This document shows, in pieces, positions 1-5,963 of a DNA stretch of 5,963 bases. The stretch's first letter is position 1. Each line of letters starts with the position of its first letter. The translations under genes and the position numbers were made by a program. Source of the stretch: Bacillota bacterium. GTDB taxonomy: Bacteria; Bacillota; Clostridia; Saccharofermentanales; UBA5734. Location: assembly GCA_023438965.1 (NCBI GenBank), contig JAEXPB010000094.1:1-5963 (forward strand), in the 5' to 3' direction. Below the pieces are notes generated by a model. That model was not told where the DNA came from and ran no database searches. It was given only the letters and a program-made list of their open reading frames with translations.

Positions 1-429
1 ACGCTGTTCTGCTCCCAGGGCGCGGTCAAGGGCATGAAGGCCAGCCGGGAAGGCCGGATCATCAACTTCTCGTCCAAGTCTGGCAAGACCGGATCGGCGC
101 TGATGGCCCATTATTCGGCCGCCAAGGGCGCGATCATCGCCCTGACCCATGCCCTGGCTTTCGAGCTGGCGTCCAGCAATATCCAGGTCAACTGCCTCTG
201 CCCGGGCATCACGGATGCTTCCGGCGTCTGGGCCGCGGTCAGCGACGGCTATATCCACAACCTGAACATGCCGCGCGAGGAAGTGGTGAAGAAATTCACA
301 GCCAAGATTCCGCTCGGTCGGCTGACCAACATCGAAGATGTCGTGGAACTGGTTTACTTCTTAGCGACCAAGGGCGACTACATGACCGGCCAAGCCCTGA
401 ACATCACCGGCGGCCGCGAAATGCACTGA
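1..429 (+). CDS. Short-chain dehydrogenase/reductase (SDR), 5'-truncated by window edge
   Basis: This is the C-terminal 142 residues of a classical SDR, an NAD(P)-dependent cytosolic oxidoreductase. The frame is open from base 1 (Thr-Leu-Phe-Cys-Ser), so the ATG at 34 is an internal Met and not the start; the Rossmann TGxxxGxG and NNAG motifs must lie upstream. Visible are the beta-5 strand and catalytic Ser (IINFSS, bases 58-75), the YxxxK catalytic pair (Tyr at 112-114, Lys at 124-126), the PG turn after beta-6 (LCPGIT), and the conserved C-terminal IPLGR...VVELVYFLA...YMTGQALNITGG. The tail is what SDRs of about 250-260 residues carry. A 15-nt gap separates it from the zinc dehydrogenase, so the two are probably cotranscribed. 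The loop after PGIT, with Trp and a GYIHNLNMP segment, should form the substrate lid and resembles polyol/sugar dehydrogenase SDRs, but the substrate cannot be read from it. Family assignment is secure; function within the family is inference from context. Confidence 0.93.
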   Translation, partial: TLFCSQGAVKGMKASREGRIINFSSKSGKTGSALMAHYSAAKGAIIALTHALAFELASSNIQVNCLCPGITDASGVWAAVSDGYIHNLNMPREEVVKKFTAKIPLGRLTNIEDVVELVYFLATKGDYMTGQALNITGGREMH

Positions 430-444
430 ACGAAAGGGGAATCC

Positions 445-1488
445 ATGAGCAAGATCATCGGCAACAGCGTCAATTATTATGCCCCGGGTGACGTCCGGAT
501 TGAGGATGTCACTGCCGTCCCGGCGATCCGGACCGGCGAAGTGTTGGTCAAGATCGAGGCCTGTGCGATCTGTGGCACGGATATCAAAAGCTTCGTCAGC
601 GGCAATCCGCGCATCATCCCGCCGCAGACCATGGGTCACGAGTTGAGCGGCACCATCGTCCAAATCGGGAATGGCGTTGAGCAATACCAGGTCGGCCAGC
701 GGGTGACGATGGCCACAACTGTCGGCTGCGGCGAATGCCTCTACTGCCGGCAGGGGCGGACCAATCTCTGCCGCCAGGCCAAGGCCCTCGGCTTTGCCTA
801 TCCCGGGGCCATGGCCCCGTATGCGGTCATTCCGGCGGAAGCCGTCCGCCAGGGCCATCTGGTCGATGTCGGCGATCTCGATCCGACGATCGCCGCCTTG
901 AGCGAGCCGATGTCCTGCGCCATGAACGATCTGAACCGTGTGCCCGAGCCGGTACATTCCGTGCTGATCCTTGGTCTCGGCCCGCTGGGGATGCTGCATG
1001 CGGTCTGCGCCCGCGAGAAAGGCATCGAGAAGATCGTCTGCGTGGAATTCCCCGGCAAACGGTTTGACATGGCCAGCAGACTTGGGTTTACCGCGGTTTT
1101 GACCCCGGAGGAGATCGATATCCGGTACCGCGACCTGACGGATGGCGAGGGCTTTGACCTGGTTGTCATCACCGCGCCGAGTAATGCCGTGCAGAGCAAG
1201 GCCCTGACTTATGCGCGCAAAGGCGGCTATGTCTCCTATTTCGCCAGCTTGCCGGTTGGCAGCGAGATCCTGCTGATGAACAGCCGTACCATTCATTACA
1301 ATGAACTGGTGCTGTATGGTACGTCGGATTCGACGGTAAAGCATGTCCAGGACGCGGTTGAGCTTCTGCGGCGCAATCCGGAGAGCTTCCGGCCGCTGAT
1401 CACCCATGTGCTGCCGATGGCCGATTTCCATCGGGCGATGGCGGAGATCAAGGCCGGCAATGCGGTCAAGGTCGTCCTGGTGCCTTGA
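445..1488 (+). CDS. Zinc-dependent medium-chain alcohol/polyol dehydrogenase (sorbitol/threonine dehydrogenase-like)
   Basis: This 347-residue MDR-family enzyme is predicted to oxidise a secondary alcohol of a polyol or sugar with NAD in the cytosol. The GroES-like N-terminal domain carries the catalytic-zinc ligands Cys43 (CGTD), His65-Glu66 (GHE) and Glu154 (SEP). A four-cysteine structural zinc lobe is complete at Cys95, Cys98, Cys101 and Cys109. The Rossmann domain has GLGPLG at 177-182, and Glu201 ends the second beta strand, where an acidic residue usually means preference for NAD over NADP. Length is normal for the family (340-350). The ATG at 445 is preceded by AAGGGGA four to five bases upstream. 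It sits 15 nt after the first SDR and 26 nt before the hydroxyacid dehydrogenase, inside the operon. Sorbitol/xylitol dehydrogenase, L-threonine 3-dehydrogenase and galactitol-phosphate dehydrogenase share this architecture, so the substrate is undetermined; the sugar kinase and aldolase neighbours favour a polyol or sugar. Confidence 0.93.
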   Translation: MSKIIGNSVNYYAPGDVRIEDVTAVPAIRTGEVLVKIEACAICGTDIKSFVSGNPRIIPPQTMGHELSGTIVQIGNGVEQYQVGQRVTMATTVGCGECLYCRQGRTNLCRQAKALGFAYPGAMAPYAVIPAEAVRQGHLVDVGDLDPTIAALSEPMSCAMNDLNRVPEPVHSVLILGLGPLGMLHAVCAREKGIEKIVCVEFPGKRFDMASRLGFTAVLTPEEIDIRYRDLTDGEGFDLVVITAPSNAVQSKALTYARKGGYVSYFASLPVGSEILLMNSRTIHYNELVLYGTSDSTVKHVQDAVELLRRNPESFRPLITHVLPMADFHRAMAEIKAGNAVKVVLVP

Positions 1489-1500
1489 GCGTCGGCGACA

Positions 1501-1508
1501 AAGGAGGA
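1501..1508 (+). promoter_or_regulatory. Strong ribosome binding site that fixes a TTG start
   Basis: AAGGAGGA is a near-perfect Shine-Dalgarno sequence located 6 nt before TTG at 1515. It selects that TTG as the start of the hydroxyacid dehydrogenase over the in-frame TTG at 1485, which lies inside the end of the preceding gene and has no comparable site. Confidence 0.85.
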
Positions 1509-1514
1509 ATCAGC

Positions 1515-2573
1515 TTGAAAATTGTTGGCATCGGCGACCTGTTTATCCCAGCCGCCTGCATCCTGAAAGGCTTTGCGCCCTGGCGCGGCTTGGGCGCCGA
1601 ACTGACCGCCATCGACTGGCAGCTGCCCGGATTTGAGGCGCTGCAGGAGATCAACCACCAGATCGAACGCGGCGGCAGCGAGGTCTGCGAACCGCCGGCG
1701 GAGATCCTGGCGGCATGCCAGGATGCGGACATGATCATTACGGAGTTCTGCCCGATTACCCGCCATTTGATCGACAGCTGCCCGCGTTTGAAACTCATCG
1801 GCGTTCTGCGCGCCGGCTGCGAGAATATCAATGTCCGGTATGCGACCGAAAAGGGGATCGCCGTCTTCAACACCCCGGGCCGCAACGCCGACTCGGTGGC
1901 CGATTTCACGGTCGGCCTGCTGATCAGCGAATCCCGGAACATCGCCCGCGGCCACGCCGGATTGAAGCGGGGCGAGTGGATCCGCGAATATCCGAACCAG
2001 GCCTATATCCCGGAATTGCCGGGCAAAACCGTCGGCATTATCGGTCTGGGCGAGATCGGCCGGAAAGTGGCACGCCGTCTCGCCGGCTTCGATGTCCGCC
2101 TGCTGGGCTACGACCCTTATGTCAGTCAATCGCCGGAAGGACTGCAATTGGTGGATCTGCCGACCTTGATGGCCGAGTCGGATTTCGTGACCATCCATGT
2201 CCGCCTGACCGCGGAGACGGAAAATCTGATCAGCCGCGATCTGATCAGCCGGATGAAATCGACAGCCTACCTGATCAACACCTCCCGGTCGGCCCTGGTG
2301 GATGAGCAGGCCCTGGCGGATGCCCTGCGCGAGCGGCGGATTGCCGGCGCCGGCCTGGACGTCTTCAATGTTGAACCACCCGGGAAAGATTATCCGCTGG
2401 TTGTCCTGGATAATGTGACCATCACCCCGCACATGGCCGGCGGCTCGAGCGACGCCTTCCTGAACTCACCGGGCAAGCTGGCCGCCGAACTTCTGAAACT
2501 GCGCCAGAACCAGCCCTCCCGCTGGCTGGTCAACAAAAATGCCGGCAGCCTGTCCTGGGATTGGCTGGCCTGA
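1515..2573 (+). CDS. D-isomer-specific 2-hydroxyacid dehydrogenase (phosphoglycerate dehydrogenase-like)
   Basis: This 352-residue NAD-dependent enzyme of the D-2-hydroxyacid dehydrogenase family interconverts a D-2-hydroxyacid and a 2-oxoacid. I chose the TTG at 1515 because of the strong ribosome site before it and because the protein then opens with the beta strand [10 protein letters not shown]. The nucleotide-binding domain is inserted in the middle: GLGEIG at 177-182 and Asp200 at the end of beta-2, consistent with NAD. The catalytic triad is present: Arg258 (NTSR), Glu287 (NVEPP) and His306 (TPH). The residue after the catalytic Arg is Ser rather than the common Gly. There is no C-terminal ACT domain, so it is not the full serine-biosynthesis PGDH, and a role in the local catabolic pathway is likelier. 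It sits 26 nt after the zinc dehydrogenase and 13 nt before the aldolase. The substrate is not readable from sequence; glycerate, lactate, glyoxylate/glycolate or an aldonate are possible. Confidence 0.92.
   Translation: MKIVGIGDLFIPAACILKGFAPWRGLGAELTAIDWQLPGFEALQEINHQIERGGSEVCEPPAEILAACQDADMIITEFCPITRHLIDSCPRLKLIGVLRAGCENINVRYATEKGIAVFNTPGRNADSVADFTVGLLISESRNIARGHAGLKRGEWIREYPNQAYIPELPGKTVGIIGLGEIGRKVARRLAGFDVRLLGYDPYVSQSPEGLQLVDLPTLMAESDFVTIHVRLTAETENLISRDLISRMKSTAYLINTSRSALVDEQALADALRERRIAGAGLDVFNVEPPGKDYPLVVLDNVTITPHMAGGSSDAFLNSPGKLAAELLKLRQNQPSRWLVNKNAGSLSWDWLA
2224..2251 (+). repeat. Short tandem direct repeat inside the hydroxyacid dehydrogenase gene
   Basis: ATCTGATCAGCCG occurs at 2224-2236 and again at 2239-2251, a 15-nt period that encodes the adjacent pentapeptides LISRD and LISRM. 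The period is a multiple of three, so the frame is kept. The protein around it matches the usual family spacing between the 'TxxLI' segment and the 'MK' helix end, so it is probably not a recent insertion. Each unit also contains the palindrome CTGATCAG. Confidence 0.6.
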
Positions 2574-2581
2574 GAAAGAGG
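2574..2581 (+). promoter_or_regulatory. Ribosome binding site deciding the aldolase start
   Basis: GAAAGAGG lies 5 nt before ATG 2587 and directly after the stop of the preceding gene. It favours that ATG over the upstream in-frame ATG at 2539, which is buried in the hydroxyacid dehydrogenase gene and would add 16 residues without family support. Confidence 0.75.
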
Positions 2582-2586
2582 TTAAC

Positions 2587-3249
<663 letters not shown>

Positions 3250-3255
3250 AAGGCG

Positions 3256-4770
3256 ATGAACGAGTGCCTGCTGAGCATCGATAATGGGCTGACGGCCGTC
3301 AAGGCCGTGCTGTTTGCGCTGGATGGCCGGGAAATCCACGCTGTGTCGGCGCCGACGCCGCTGCAGACCGGGCATGGGCTTTCGGAAGTCGACCTGGCCG
3401 GATTGTGGCAGCTGACCGCCGGTCTGATCCGGTCGGTCATCCGGACCGCGGGGATCGATCCGGCAGCAATCATCGGTGTTGGCAACAGCGGCCACGGCGG
3501 CGGTTTGTATCTCGTTGACAGCCGGCGGCAGCCGGTCCGCCCGGCCATCACATCCATGGACGCCCGCGCCTTGCCGCTGCTGGCGGCCTGGCGCGCCGAA
3601 GGAATCGGCAGCGGCGACATCCTGCACCAGGAGCTCTGGGGCGGCCAAGCCATCCCCCTGCTGGCCTGGCTGCGGCAGTATGAACCGGAAAGCTTGCAGC
3701 GGACAGCCTGGATCTTGTCAGCCAAAGACTGGATCATCGAGTGCCTGACCGGACAACCCGGCCTGGAAGCGTCCGACGCCAGCAACAGCGGCCTGATCAA
3801 CCCGCGCACCCGGCAAGTTGCCGCCGACCTGCTGGCCCATTTCGGCCTGGCGGACTGTACGGGCAAAATCCCGCCGATCCGGTCCAGTACCGGCCTGGCT
3901 GGCCGGATCACACCGGAAGCGGCCCGGGCCACCGGGCTGGCCGCCGGCACGCCGGTCGCCGGCGGCGCTTTCGACTGCGCCGCCTGCGCCCTGGGCAGCG
4001 GGATCATCCGCCGCAACGGCTATAGCCTGATCGCCGGCACCTGGAATATCAACGGCAGCATCGATCCGTTCCTGCACCCGATGGCGGGAGCGACCAAATG
4101 CTCGTTATTTCCGGATGGCCGGCACTATTTCTATGTCGAATCCAGCGCAACTTCGGCGGTTAACCTGGAGTGGTTCATCCGCGGCGTGCTGCGGCAAACC
4201 AATGCCGATGCGTCGGACGACCGGCAGCTCTACACTCGGATCAATGCGCTGGTTGCCGCAGTGCGGCCGGAGGAGAACGACCTGGTTTATCTGCCTTTCC
4301 TGTATCCTGCCGGTTTGGTCAACCATCTGCCTGGCGCCGGCTGGCTCAACCTGCGCCCGGAACACACGCTGCAGCATCTGCTGGCTGCCGTCTATGAAGG
4401 CGTGGCCTTTGCCCACCGCCTGCACCTGGAACGGCTGCGGACGGCCGGGATCAGCCGCGCTGCGGCGGTCCTGACCGGCGGCGCATCCAACAGCGAAGTC
4501 TGGTGCCGGATCTTTGCCAATATCCTGGACCTGCCGGTCGAGACCGTCGAATCCGCACAGACCGGCGCGCTGGGCGCGGCGATGTGCGCAGCAGTGGCCA
4601 CCGGCCGCTGTGCGGACCTCGACTCGGCCACCCGCCAGATGGTGCGGCAGCGGGCCGAGTACCAGCCGGAACCGGCTATGCGGCCGGTTTATGAGCGCAA
4701 ATATCAAGTATTCCAGCGGATCATCCGCCAGCTCGATCAACCAATTTACGAACAGGAAGTGATTGTGTGA
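3256..4770 (+). CDS. FGGY-family carbohydrate kinase (L-xylulose kinase LyxK-like)
   Basis: This 504-residue sugar kinase is predicted to transfer phosphate from ATP to a ketose or polyol in the cytosol. The first actin-like domain opens with the ATP-phosphate loop SIDNGLTAVK (7-16). A GNSGHGGGLYLVD segment (76-88) and a W-x-G-x-P-type segment (LWGGQAIPLLAW, 127-138) follow. The domain junction holds the catalytic base Asp240 in GGAFD (236-240), and GTW is at 261-263. The C-terminal domain has ESSATSAVNLEWF (295-307), the adenosine-pocket segment TGGASNSEVW (407-416) and the TGALGAA helix start (436-442). Both halves are complete. The ESSATSAVNLEWF and GGAFD surroundings look more like E. coli LyxK than glycerol or xylulose kinase, from memory and not from an alignment; erythritol kinase EryA is a related alternative. 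The ATG is 6 nt after deoC. The nearest purine run (AGAAGG) is only 2 nt away, so translation may depend on coupling. It overlaps the next gene by 4 nt. Confidence 0.92.
   Translation: MNECLLSIDNGLTAVKAVLFALDGREIHAVSAPTPLQTGHGLSEVDLAGLWQLTAGLIRSVIRTAGIDPAAIIGVGNSGHGGGLYLVDSRRQPVRPAITSMDARALPLLAAWRAEGIGSGDILHQELWGGQAIPLLAWLRQYEPESLQRTAWILSAKDWIIECLTGQPGLEASDASNSGLINPRTRQVAADLLAHFGLADCTGKIPPIRSSTGLAGRITPEAARATGLAAGTPVAGGAFDCAACALGSGIIRRNGYSLIAGTWNINGSIDPFLHPMAGATKCSLFPDGRHYFYVESSATSAVNLEWFIRGVLRQTNADASDDRQLYTRINALVAAVRPEENDLVYLPFLYPAGLVNHLPGAGWLNLRPEHTLQHLLAAVYEGVAFAHRLHLERLRTAGISRAAAVLTGGASNSEVWCRIFANILDLPVETVESAQTGALGAAMCAAVATGRCADLDSATRQMVRQRAEYQPEPAMRPVYERKYQVFQRIIRQLDQPIYEQEVIV
4754..4759 (+). 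promoter_or_regulatory. Ribosome binding site for a GTG start in a GTGA overlap
   Basis: AGGAAG lies 7 nt before GTG 4767. The GTG start and the kinase stop TGA (4768-4770) overlap as GTGA, the usual arrangement for translational coupling. Confidence 0.75.
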
Positions 4771-5528
4771 ATTTCAATCTCCAGAACAAGGTCATCATCG
4801 TCACCGGCGGTGCCAGCGGCCTGGGTGCCGCGATCAGCGAAACGCTCGCGGCGGAAGGCGCCCATGTTATCGTCAATTATATCGTGGACGAAGAGAAAAC
4901 CCTGGAATTCGTCCGGCGCCTGAACAAGACCTGCCCGGCCAGCTGTACGGCCATGTATGGCAACATCACCGTGGCGGCGGACATTGACCAGATCATCAGC
5001 AAGGCGACCGAGCTTTACGGCGGGGTGGACATGCTGGTCAACAACGCCGGCATCTGGCCGACTTCCTTTGTCAAGGACATGTCGGATGAAGAATGGCAGA
5101 AAACCATCCAGATCAACCTGACCGGCCCGTTCATGTTCAGCAAGCGCGTCGTCCAGCATCTGATCGCCCGCCAAAGCAAAGGCAAGATCATCAATATCGT
5201 CTCCCAGGCCGCCTTCCACGGTTCAACCAGCGGGCATGCCCATTATGCCGCCTCCAAGGGCGGCCTGGTGAGCTTCACCGTTTCGCTGGCCCGGGAAGTT
5301 GCCAGGTACGGCATCAATGTCACCGCCGTCGCGCCCGGCATGATGCGGACCCCAATGAATACCCGGGACCTTGGCGAACGGGAAGAAGACTACCTGAAGC
5401 GGATCCCGCTCGGCCGCATCGCCGACCCGGTGGAAGTCGCCTACACGGTGGCCTTCCTGGCCTCGGACAAGGCCGATTACATCACCGGCGCCACGATTGA
5501 CGTGTCCGGCGGCATGCTGATGCGCTGA
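4767..5528 (+). CDS. Short-chain dehydrogenase/reductase, complete
   Basis: This is a complete 253-residue classical SDR predicted to oxidise or reduce a sugar-type hydroxyl/keto group with NAD(P). All core motifs are present: TGGASGLG at 13-20 for the dinucleotide, NNAG at 92-95, the structural/catalytic Asn117 (INLTG), Ser146, Tyr160 and Lys164 (YAASK), PGMMRTP at 190-196, and the C-terminal IPLGR...VAFLAS...YITGATIDVSGG. The second beta strand ends VIVNY (34-38) without an Asp, which leaves NADP use possible, as in FabG-type enzymes. A GTG start is used because it sits 7 nt after AGGAAG and the protein then begins just ahead of the first beta strand. It overlaps the kinase by 4 nt, so both are probably made together. 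It resembles the truncated SDR at the left edge in its C-terminal third but differs clearly elsewhere, so it is a paralogue rather than a recent duplicate. FabG (fatty-acid ketoreductase) is a lookalike that the sugar operon context makes unlikely. Confidence 0.94.
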   Translation: MNFNLQNKVIIVTGGASGLGAAISETLAAEGAHVIVNYIVDEEKTLEFVRRLNKTCPASCTAMYGNITVAADIDQIISKATELYGGVDMLVNNAGIWPTSFVKDMSDEEWQKTIQINLTGPFMFSKRVVQHLIARQSKGKIINIVSQAAFHGSTSGHAHYAASKGGLVSFTVSLAREVARYGINVTAVAPGMMRTPMNTRDLGEREEDYLKRIPLGRIADPVEVAYTVAFLASDKADYITGATIDVSGGMLMR

Positions 5529-5540
5529 ACGGTGCCGGCA

Positions 5541-5549
5541 TGATATAAT
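5541..5549 (+). promoter_or_regulatory. Extended -10 promoter upstream of the SorC-type regulator
   Basis: TGATATAAT is a perfect extended -10 element (TG-N-TATAAT), starting 12 bases after the preceding stop codon and standing in a short AT-rich island within GC-rich DNA. No good -35 is visible at 16-18 nt upstream (TGCGCT-like), which an extended -10 can tolerate. Transcription would begin near 5556, giving a leader of about 48 nt before the ATG at 5604. This is a prediction from consensus only. Confidence 0.6.
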
Positions 5550-5558
5550 TCAATTTAT

Positions 5559-5586
5559 TCGTCGTCCGCTTCAGCCTGGGCGACGA
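5559..5586 (+). promoter_or_regulatory. Leader inverted repeat (possible operator or RNA hairpin)
   Basis: TCGTCGTCC (5559-5567) pairs with GGGCGACGA (5578-5586), giving nine base pairs including one G-U, with a 10-nt loop. It begins a few bases after the predicted transcription start and ends 7 nt before the ribosome site. No T-run follows, so it is not an intrinsic terminator. As DNA it could be an autoregulatory operator; as RNA it could be a 5' stabilising hairpin. Neither role is shown by the sequence. Confidence 0.4.
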
Positions 5587-5603
5587 TTCGGCAGAGGTGA
5601 CGC

Positions 5604-5963
5604 ATGGACAGCAAATTTGAAACCACCCTGATGGTCAAGGTCGCGGATATGTATTATCTGCGCGGCTTGAAGCAGGAAGAGATCGCCCGGGAATTGAACA
5701 TCGCCCGGTCGACGATTTCGGTTATCCTGAACGCCGCCCGGGAAGCCGGGATCGTCGAGATCCGGATCCGCGACCCGCAATTGAATCATGATGCCCTGTC
5801 CGGCCAGATCCAGGCCCTGTTCCGCCTGCCGTGCTGCCTGGTCGTCCCGACCGGCCAGCAGAACTCCGCCAACCAACGCAAAATGATCGCCCAACGGGCG
5901 ATGCAATACTTTAATACGGTTGCGGCCGACGGCATGACCATCGGCATGGCCTGGGGCCGGACC
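5604..5963 (+). CDS. SorC-family transcriptional regulator, 3'-truncated by window edge
   Basis: The first 120 residues of a SorC/LsrR/DeoR-type regulator (usually about 310-330 residues) are present, and the frame is open to the window end. The N-terminal helix-turn-helix fits the family well: MYYLRGLKQEEIARELNI (16-33) followed by ARSTISVILNAAREAGIVEI (34-53). A linker then leads into the sugar-phosphate-binding effector domain, with LVVPTG at 79-84 and IGMAWGRT at 113-120, equivalent to the family's conserved GxSWGxT start of the effector pocket. Such proteins bind a phosphorylated sugar and usually leave the DNA when it is bound. The ATG at 5604 follows AGAGGTGA (5593-5600). An extended -10 element lies in the 75-nt gap upstream, so it probably has its own promoter. 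The neighbouring kinase and aldolase suggest that the effector is their phosphorylated intermediate; this is inferred. EryD (erythritol), DeoR of Bacillus (deoxyribose 5-phosphate), SorC (sorbose) and LsrR (AI-2) are related family members with different ligands. Confidence 0.93.
   Translation, partial: MDSKFETTLMVKVADMYYLRGLKQEEIARELNIARSTISVILNAAREAGIVEIRIRDPQLNHDALSGQIQALFRLPCCLVVPTGQQNSANQRKMIAQRAMQYFNTVAADGMTIGMAWGRT

Noticed and set aside
361..1431. Antisense open frame of 356 codons
   Set aside because: It lies opposite the zinc dehydrogenase with intact motifs. The translation is rich in Ala, Gly, Arg, Asp and His without recognisable domains, as expected from the complement of a GC-biased gene.
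1485..1514. Upstream TTG as an alternative start of the hydroxyacid dehydrogenase
   Set aside because: It would overlap the previous gene by 4 nt and add ten residues with no family match, while the strong AAGGAGGA site points to TTG 1515.
2224..2251. Recent in-frame duplication altering the hydroxyacid dehydrogenase
   Set aside because: The two LISR units sit where the family normally has this length of sequence, so the repeat looks like chance or codon-level similarity rather than an insertion.
1296..2432. Antisense open frame of 378 codons
   Set aside because: It is a shadow of the hydroxyacid dehydrogenase gene, with no ribosome site or family motif. The sense frame carries all catalytic residues.
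2539..2586. Upstream ATG as an alternative start of the aldolase
   Set aside because: It falls inside the preceding gene, lacks a ribosome site, and adds 16 residues before a protein that already has the normal family length.
5544..5557. AATTCAATT near-palindrome as the regulator's operator
   Set aside because: The arms are only four bases and are themselves AT-rich and self-complementary; chance is a sufficient explanation next to a TATAAT element.
5559..5590. Intrinsic terminator after the operon
   Set aside because: The hairpin is not followed by a T-run and lies within the leader of the regulator, downstream of the predicted promoter.

Overview
The window is a compact, GC-rich stretch (about 60% GC by eye) of bacterial DNA. 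All seven genes lie on the + strand: a 5'-truncated short-chain dehydrogenase (SDR), a zinc-dependent medium-chain dehydrogenase (MDR), a D-2-hydroxyacid dehydrogenase, a deoxyribose-phosphate-aldolase-type aldolase (DeoC/DERA), an FGGY carbohydrate kinase closest in appearance to L-xylulose kinase, a second SDR, and the start of a SorC-family sugar-phosphate-responsive regulator. The organism cannot be named from sequence alone. Strong AGGAGG-like ribosome binding sites together with TTG and GTG starts would suit a high-GC anaerobic Firmicute or a similar gut or sediment lineage, but this is a weak inference.

Layout. Positions 1-5528 look like one operon: gaps are 15, 26, 13 and 6 nt, and the last two genes overlap by 4 nt (GTGA). 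No terminator or promoter-like gap interrupts it. A 75-nt AT-richer gap (5529-5603) follows, holding a perfect extended -10 element (TGATATAAT) and a leader hairpin. The SorC-type regulator then starts at 5604 and runs off the right edge. It therefore probably begins its own transcript, although read-through from the operon is possible because no terminator is visible.

How the genes may work together (inference). Sugar or polyol operons often combine polyol/sugar dehydrogenases, a sugar kinase, an aldolase and a sugar-phosphate-sensing repressor. The MDR and the two SDRs would interconvert a polyol and a ketose or oxo-sugar. The FGGY kinase would phosphorylate the sugar. The DERA-like enzyme would cleave the phosphorylated product by Schiff-base chemistry. 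The hydroxyacid dehydrogenase would handle a 2-hydroxy- or 2-oxo-acid made along the way. SorC would sense the phosphorylated intermediate. The exact combination matches no pathway I can name with confidence. The aldolase also has substitutions where the canonical enzyme binds substrate phosphate, so its substrate may not be 2-deoxyribose 5-phosphate. No transporter is visible; it may lie outside the window.

No tRNA, rRNA, CRISPR array, insertion sequence or phage gene was seen. The long antisense open frames are GC-rich shadows of the real genes.
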